Source: Gossypium raimondii
Taxonomy: Eukaryota > Streptophyta > Magnoliopsida > Malvales > Malvaceae
DNA: 64,000 nt
Direction of reading: 5' to 3'
NCBI RefSeq assembly: GCF_025698545.1
Contig: NC_068575.1
Location: forward strand, 58,103,980 to 58,167,979
Part shown: piece after piece, positions 57,346 through 64,000 of the stretch
Position numbering within the stretch: position 1 is the first letter of the stretch
How the letters are laid out: each line of letters begins with the position of its first letter
The notes under the pieces: model-generated
What the model saw: the letters and a program-made list of their open reading frames with translations, nothing else
Databases searched by the model: none
Told to the model about the DNA's origin: nothing
Position numbers and translations under genes: made by a program

Positions 57346-59877
57346 GAATCTGTAATGACCCAAAAAAATCACGGGCATCGGAAAAGTACATTATCGGGCT
57401 TCCGTTTTAGTAAATTGAGTTTGAAAATAATTATTAGAAATGTTTACTAGACTTGTTGTGTGTTTAATTAGGTTTTAGATAGGTGAATTTGGCTTAATTA
57501 AAAGTAATTAGTAAAAAAGATTAAATTACAATAGAAGTGAAAGTTTAATTATAGATCAAAATAAAATAAGAGGGACTAAATAGATAAATAAGTCAATGGC
57601 TTAAGTTTAGGTGATGGAAAAATCTTAGATTTTTTTCTTGATTTATATTATAAAAATATTATAATTATATTAATATATTATAAGAAACAAATCAGATAAA
57701 GACAATTGTGTGGTGATAAAATAATACATGTGTAAAATATTTAAAATACACTTGTAATAAAATAAAACATTTTCTTATAATTTAAGTAAAAGATATTTGT
57801 GAATAAAATATTATTATATGATTATAATAATATATTATTATTATTATTATTATTAACTAATGCATAAAAGAAAACAAATGAAATAAAAGAATAGAAAAGA
57901 GAAACAGAATAGCTAAAAGAAACAGAGAGCAGACGAAAAGAAAGGAAAGGGAAAGAAAAATAAAAGGGAAAATTAGGGATTTGAAGCTTGAAGTTTAATA
58001 GGTAAGCTAAATCAAGTCCTTTTCTCATAAATTTGATGTTTTTGAATTCTAGAGTGAAATACTCTTGGATTTAAGTTGAAAATTTGAAAGTTAATAGATT
58101 TTTGAGTAGGGTTTATGTTGAATAAATGATGGAATTGAGGGTTTATTTGATAGAGTTTCTAGTTAGAGTTGATAAAAGGATTAAATTGTGAACTAAACTA
58201 TAAGTTTTGAATTTTAGGGATTAAATTGAAATAAATTCGAAATTATGAAAATATGATAAAATTAGATAGTTAAATGTGAGTTTGGTAGGAAATTAAGTAG
58301 TAAAAGGTATGGATTTAGAAAGAAAAATATATAGGTTAGTTAGGATTAAATTAGAATTAAAGTAAAAGTTAGATAAAAATTTCAGCAATTAAATTGTTTT
58401 GTGCTAATGATTGTGAAATTATTTTAATTGTTCGTAGCTAATATCGAGCCTGAAGCATCGGCCCAAAAAGGAAAAGAAAAGATCGTCGATGATTAAATCC
58501 GAAGAGAATTCCGGTTTGTATTACTATAATTCAAATTATTTATTATTTGATGTTAAATTTAAATTATGTGTATGGTAAGTATATAATAAGGTCAGTAACT
58601 TTATTGAATTGAATTTGGAAATTTTAAATTGAATAAGGAAAATATGTGTTGGTATTGAAATGTGTTTTAATTAGTGAATGGAAAAAAGTATAATTGATAT
58701 TGAAAATGAATTCTTGAAATAAAAGTGAAAATTAGATTCTGAAATTTATATACCCTATTAACTAGTAGGGCTGAGTCGGATATAATTGACATGCCATAGG
58801 ATTTAGAAGAGTACGGGATTTATCGGCTTTGCCGATCAGGCACTTTATGTGTCGTATCTCAGGCACTTTATGTGTCGTTTCAGGCACCTTGTGTGTCGTT
58901 ACAGGCACTTATGTGTCGTATACTGATCAGGTACTATGTACCGTTTTAGGCTCAATGTGCCGTACTTATGTGTTTGGGTTGGAATCCGTGTATCCGTCAA
59001 AGTCCAAATTGTTAATAGGGTGAATAATTGAAATGAGAAAATCAAATGAATTTGATTGATAGCTGTATTGAATATGAGAAAATTTTAAATTATGATTGGT
59101 GATTGAGATTGAAGAATAGCTTAATATTGTATTGTTATTGTCAAATAATGAAATTTTATGAATAAATTGATATTTAAGAAATTGGAGAGTTACATGTTTG
59201 GTAATTATAATTCTTTATTTCTATTATAATTTGAATTATGGTAATACCACTGAGTATACAATACTTAGCGTCTGATTGTTTCCGTCTTGCAGTTGAAAAG
59301 GGTCGAGTCTCGGTTCAAAGATCCGTGACAATCCCGACTCCTGCATAGAGATTTTGGTGATGTTTTCTTCCTTAAATGAAAGTGGCATGTACATAAGAAT
59401 TATGATGGTTATTTTGGTATGTTATATAGTTTTGTTGTAAATTAAGATATTATGTATTTTGATGATTATATTAGTAAAATGGTAGAAGTCCTTTATGGTA
59501 TTGGTATCAAATTGAAATGGCTTGATTAGTTTTATGTGTTAATTAGAAATGATAATAGGATTTTTATTAATTAAGTTGTTATGTCAATATGTCAAGTAAG
59601 ATTTAAGTGTATAAATGCCTTGGTTGAAATACTGGAATTGGGTTGCTTATGTTTTGAAATTTTGCAGGGGGTTTTATGTAAAAATAAGCAGAAATGCTGC
59701 CGAAATTTTTATAAAAAAAATTGAATGGAGTAAATTAGTGAAATTTATATGTATTTATGAATTATTTTAATATGTTGGTTATTTATTTAAGAATTATTTG
59801 TAAATTGTTTGATATGTCCGGTAATGCCTCGTAATCCTGTTCCAGCGACGGTTTGGGGTTAGGGGTGTTACAGAATC
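57346..59877 (+). mobile_element. Solo LTR (57351-59872) with perfect 5-bp TSD
   Basis: The 2522-bp element starts TGTAATGACCCAAAAAAATC, ends GGGTTAGGGGTGTTACA, and has GAATC on both sides (57346-57350 and 59873-59877). No internal coding region. Its last ~60 bp (cggtaatgcctcgtaatcct, then 'ccagcgacggtttgggg') match the ends at 18336 and 46475, but its middle differs. It carries its own tandem array at 58837-58963. It inserted about 280 bp downstream of GYF gene 2. Confidence 0.9.
58837..58963. repeat. ~21-bp tandem array inside the LTR
   Basis: Units like caggcactttatgtgtcgt start at 58837, 58860, 58881, 58902 and 58928, followed by a diverged copy. Spacing is 21-26 bp. Confidence 0.9.
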
Positions 59878-62396
59878 AAATTAGTGTTTTTATTATTAAA
59901 TGGATAAATTTAGTTTTTATATTATTAAAAAAAATTAAATAAAGTAAAATTTTAATTGAATTAATATTTATCATTTAAAAAATGACGTTTAATATTTTAA
60001 TAGTTTTTCATGATTTTACAAATATGAATAAAAATTGTTATTTTTAAAGAATAAATGCCTAACTTTTTTTCAATTTTCAATTTGGTCTTATTTGATATTT
60101 TTAATTGTAAAAATATTAAGTTTATCCATTGAATGGTAGGATTAATTTAATCTAGTGCCGCTCAATGGTCGAACTATTCGCTCTATGCCTGAAGGCTTAT
60201 CTGAAATTTGATAGGGTTTAGATGAAAACATTATACTTGAAAAATGATTTTACAAAAAAAATTAGGCTTTAATTATAATATGGGTTAAGCTTAAGTTCAA
60301 GTATTCATTTTCATAGTCTAAGCTTTTCTTATTTTCTAAATTAAAATAGTATATATTATTAAATATAAAATTAAAAGTAATATGAATAATTTGAATTAAC
60401 GATTTATAAATATAAAGAAATTTAAACAAAATTTTAAACTCTTAGAGCTTAATAAAAATAAAATACGTTAATATATAATACTTAAAACTGAACCCGTAAA
60501 AGTAAACTTACTCATGTAGGATACATTAAAATATTTGAAGGTAGCAGCCCAGCCCTTTTCCATGTTTCCTCCCATCTTTTTATAATAATTCCGCTTTAGA
60601 AGAATATTGCTTTCTCCACTTTAAATACTTAAAATATCAGGTGTTCTTAAACTGTCAATAAAAAACCAATGAACCAATCACATGGCTCCACACGGTGTTA
60701 TATTGTAAAAAAATTATATATATAAATTTTAAGAAATTATAAATACAAATATAAAAAATAGAAAGAATTTATATTGTCTTTGTTAATTATGATTAACTGT
60801 TTTTCTAAACTACTTTTTGTTAAAACAATCATCATCAACAAAGGTTATGCAAATGTAAAACCATTTCACCATTTACTTGGTGGTCAATCTCACCTGCTGC
60901 ACTACCCAAAAGTTAATCTACTTGGTTGCTTATGTAAAATTCCAAAGTCTATTGAAGATTAAAGCAAATTTCCATTACAGTGTTGCATTTCATTCTATTG
61001 CAAAGGTGAAGATGGTGCTCATCGCAACCCCAAATTCCAACCGGGTTGTCTTGTCTTAAGGCAGTCCCGAAAGACCATTTGACAATCGCCGCCGTTTTCC
61101 CATCGGCCATCTCCACCATTTTCACGCAAAGAGATTATGAGCAATCAAAATTTCCACTCCAAAAAATCCATAACCACTAATACCAAACCAAACCCCCGAT
61201 TCACCCCCACTGAATCTTCACCATCCCGCACCCTAAACCACCACTGCTAACACCCAACCCAAATAGCAACCAAAATTTCCACTGCAAAAACCCAAATCCT
61301 TGAAATCCATTGTCGATCCGTAGAAGGTAGAAAAAGAAAATTGAGATTCATTTGCTTGAATGGTGCTGAGGTTGGTGCTTTGGGGGTTGGCTTATCTGAT
61401 GTTAAGTGCAGTGAACAAGATGGACAAAAGAAGAGAGTAAAAATAATTAATACTAATATATTTAATCTTTTTTTTAAAATAAAATTATATTATGAAATAA
61501 AAAAAACAGTTGACGTAATCTAATTCGGCATTAATTTTTTTAATTAGATTAAAAACCTTAATGTTTGGATATTTTAAATAATTAATTGGGGAAAAAGAAA
61601 TTTAATTACTAAAGTAAAGATAACAATGTACTTAAAATTTCAAATTGTGAATTAAACCTATTTTCAACAGTGATTGATGTTTTTCTTAATTAAATTCACA
61701 GTAAAAAGAAAAAGAAAAAAATAATTTCAATTCAATTCGTTATTATTTATTATAAGACTCAATAATAATTAACTAAAACAATTATTTCCTAACTTAACAA
61801 CTTTATAAATAAATTACATTATTATTAAAACTACATATAATAAAATGTGAAAACCAAAATCTATCAATAAAAGATGTTATCATTAAAAGTAATATTTTCT
61901 TATAAATCAAAGACAATTTTAATTATCCTATTAAAAAATATGAAAAATGATTTTATTATACCAAATAAATATGTTAATAATGTTAATGATTCATTATTCT
62001 ATTATAAAAATAATATAATTAAATCGAATTTTTTTTTTCAAAAAAAAAAATGGTATTCCAATTGGGAAGGGTCGGTTAGTCCGTTGCCGTTGGGGAAGGA
62101 AACTGGGAAAGCGCTCAATCCAAAACCGGAATTGAAGGGTTTGAAAGTTGAAACTCTCTTCTCCTTCTTCAACACTCACCACGCTATGCCTGGGATTATT
62201 TTTCATTTTTATTAATAAAAAAAATGGTCAAATAAGGTCAAAAAGGAAAATGAATGAAACCAAAATTCGGGAGTGTTGTGTTCAATAACAAATCATTCGT
62301 TCTTCCGCTCCAGCCTTACAGTTGAATCAATTACCCCTTTCATTCTCACTATTATTAAAATCCAGTGTCTCCGGTTCTGAGTCCGCTTGCTTTCCA
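59878..62396. other. AT-rich spacer and potassium transporter promoter
   Basis: No gene recognised. 60980-61440 is less AT-rich, with short open stretches but no known domain. 62200-62396 is the likely 5' leader of the transporter gene. Confidence 0.55.
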
Positions 62397-64000
62397 ATGG
62401 AACTAGATTCTGCACTCACGACTCCACCTACTCCTCCACGAAATCTTTTTCCGGTTAGCCTTTATTTTTTTTTTTGTCTGATCTGCAATTTTCGTTTTGG
62501 ATTCGTAATCTGCTTTTTGTTTCCGGTTCTTTTGTGTATATTACCCCGCCTTGTAATAAATTTGCATCCTGGTTCTACCGTAAAAGAAGCTGATTCGTTC
62601 AACAAATCAGTCACACTTTTTTTTCTGCTTTTCCTAACATTTCTTCGGATGATTTTCGCCTTACTTTGCCTTCCATGCCATGCATTTGTTCTTCCAACCA
62701 AAAAAAAAAATTCAGTGACAATGCAGAACGATAGCTTGAGATTACGTAAAAGTTAATTATAGTAAAAAGAAAAAATTATATGTGTTATAAATATCTTATT
62801 AGAATGCAGAAGCATATTAAAATTATCCGAAAATTATTCATTTATATAAATTGAAATAATTGAACATAAAATGATACAAAATAAGTGTCTACTCTTCACT
62901 GAAAAAACAAATCCTAAAGGTCTAATTATGCCTCCAGTCCTTGTCTCTAAGAACTTTTGAAGTTTAGTATCTTTACTTTTAATTTCAGAAATTTAGCCTT
63001 TTATTTGTTTAATTTAAAATTAAAATTCAATTGATAAAACCTTTGTTAAATCTAAATATGTATTATTGATTATATTTTAGTATTTAAACTAAACCTTTCA
63101 ATTTTAAATTACCATATATTCTAATTTAAAGAAAATCCATTAATAGTACAATCAATTGAAATGGAATTACTAAAGTTTTAGCCTGCTATCTCATGGCACC
63201 AGTGTCATCAAATGGCAGCTACAAATTCATACTCCTGAGAACAAGGACAAATCCCGACTACTACCATGATTCCAAATTTACATGCTGATCAGTGCAGCTT
63301 AATCATGTATCTATCTCAATTATTTACGGAACAACTTCTTAAAAACCAATATAAGTGCATAGCATCAATTTGGAGGATGCATATAACTTTGCTGTTAATT
63401 CCAGATAATATTGGAATACTTTCCTCAATCTGTTTTTCTAAAAAAGAATTAGATATACCTTTTCCACTTAATAATTTCTGTATTGACCATGCCTGAGTTT
63501 TATAGAGGTATAGTTTTAGGGATGTTTTGACATTAATCATGGGATGTTTGGCAACTGTAAATTAATTAAGTACCTGTATCGCTTTCGCAGCTTACGTGGG
63601 TCAATCTCTCCGGAAATCTAATATTAGCATATCAGAGCTTGGGGGTGGTGTATGGAGACCTTAGCACTTCACCTCTTTATGTTTACACAAGCACTTTGAT
63701 TGGGAATTTGGAGGATCATCAGAATGAAGAAGCAATATTTGGAGCATGTTCCTTGATTTTTTGGACCCTTACATTGATACCCCTTTGTAAATATGTGTTT
63801 ATCTTGCTAGCTGCTGATGATAATGGTGAAGGTGTGTGGTGAATCATAAAACTTCATAATGTATATTACTCTTTAATAAAATCAAATTATACACACCCTT
63901 TGGCTAACCATTTGCAAGCTGATGTAAGGAATTCTGGTCAGGAGGAACTTTTGCTCTGTACTCGCTGCTCTGTAGGCACGCAAATTTTAGCTTGCTTCCA
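62397..64000 (+). CDS. HAK/KUP/KT potassium transporter, N-terminal part (runs off window)
   Basis: Exon 1 is 62397-62453 ([19 protein letters not shown]), exon 2 is 63591-63831 and exon 3 starts at 63942 and continues past the end. Junctions are GT-AG and in phase. The joined protein reads [20 protein letters not shown], then [41 protein letters not shown] and [19 protein letters not shown]. The [15 protein letters not shown] motif and [17 protein letters not shown] are signatures of the family's first and second membrane segments. These are K+/H+ symport-type carriers for potassium uptake or distribution at the plasma membrane or tonoplast. An in-frame TTG further upstream (62322) is not needed; the ATG at 62397 is the first in frame. 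The usual family length is about 700-800 aa, so only the first ~120 residues are seen; the clade cannot be fixed. Confidence 0.92.

Noticed and set aside
62322-62396. Upstream extension of the potassium transporter from 62322
   Set aside because: The apparent start is TTG, not ATG; the first in-frame ATG is 62397 and it joins cleanly to exon 2.

Overview
The window is nuclear DNA of a flowering plant. It is AT-rich, with intron-split genes using GT-AG junctions, plant-only gene families and dense retrotransposon debris. The long LTRs running from TGTAAC to GTTACA, with arrays of CACACGG/CGTGTG half-sites, together with the gene set, make me think of cotton (Gossypium) or another Malvaceae. 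That assignment is inference from memory and was not searched.

Layout. 1-3367: AT-rich spacer with a degraded hAT-type MITE. 3368-9162: a broken, 3'-truncated copy of a phytyl ester synthase-like gene; its intron 1 carries a solo LTR and a second hAT-type MITE. 10340-14311: the intact tandem partner (14 exons, 708 aa). 14592-20390: LINE fragments on both strands around a 2.8 kb solo LTR with a perfect target-site duplication. 21635-23168 (minus): a tau-class glutathione transferase with unusual active-site changes and a duplicated TGACGTCA-bearing promoter unit. 25592-25663: nuclear tRNA-Gln(UUG). 25899-28308 (minus): an intact receptor-like cytoplasmic kinase of the PBS1-like group (5 exons, 412 aa). 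31350-31746: LINE RNase H remnant. 32655-39205 and 50553-57067: two intact, co-oriented GYF-domain genes (10 exons each, 1616 and 1630 aa), separated by a MITE, LINE debris and a nest of LTR fragments (39.5-49.2 kb). 57351-59872: another solo LTR with a perfect TSD. 62397-64000: the first exons of a HAK/KUP/KT potassium transporter, cut by the window edge.

The genes do not form an operon-like or pathway cluster; they are ordinary neighbours on a plant chromosome. Two local duplications shape the window. In one (phytyl ester synthase) one copy has decayed; in the other (GYF) both copies are kept. Post-insertion change is dominated by LTR-LTR recombination, seen as several solo LTRs with no complete element. 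I see no convincing new multi-gene system. The best leads are the GST with Cys in place of the catalytic Ser, the stop-free 84-bp intron shared by both GYF paralogues, and the different tandem arrays placed alike inside related LTRs. Exon borders come from splice consensus, reading phase and comparison between the paralogues; none is transcript-supported here.
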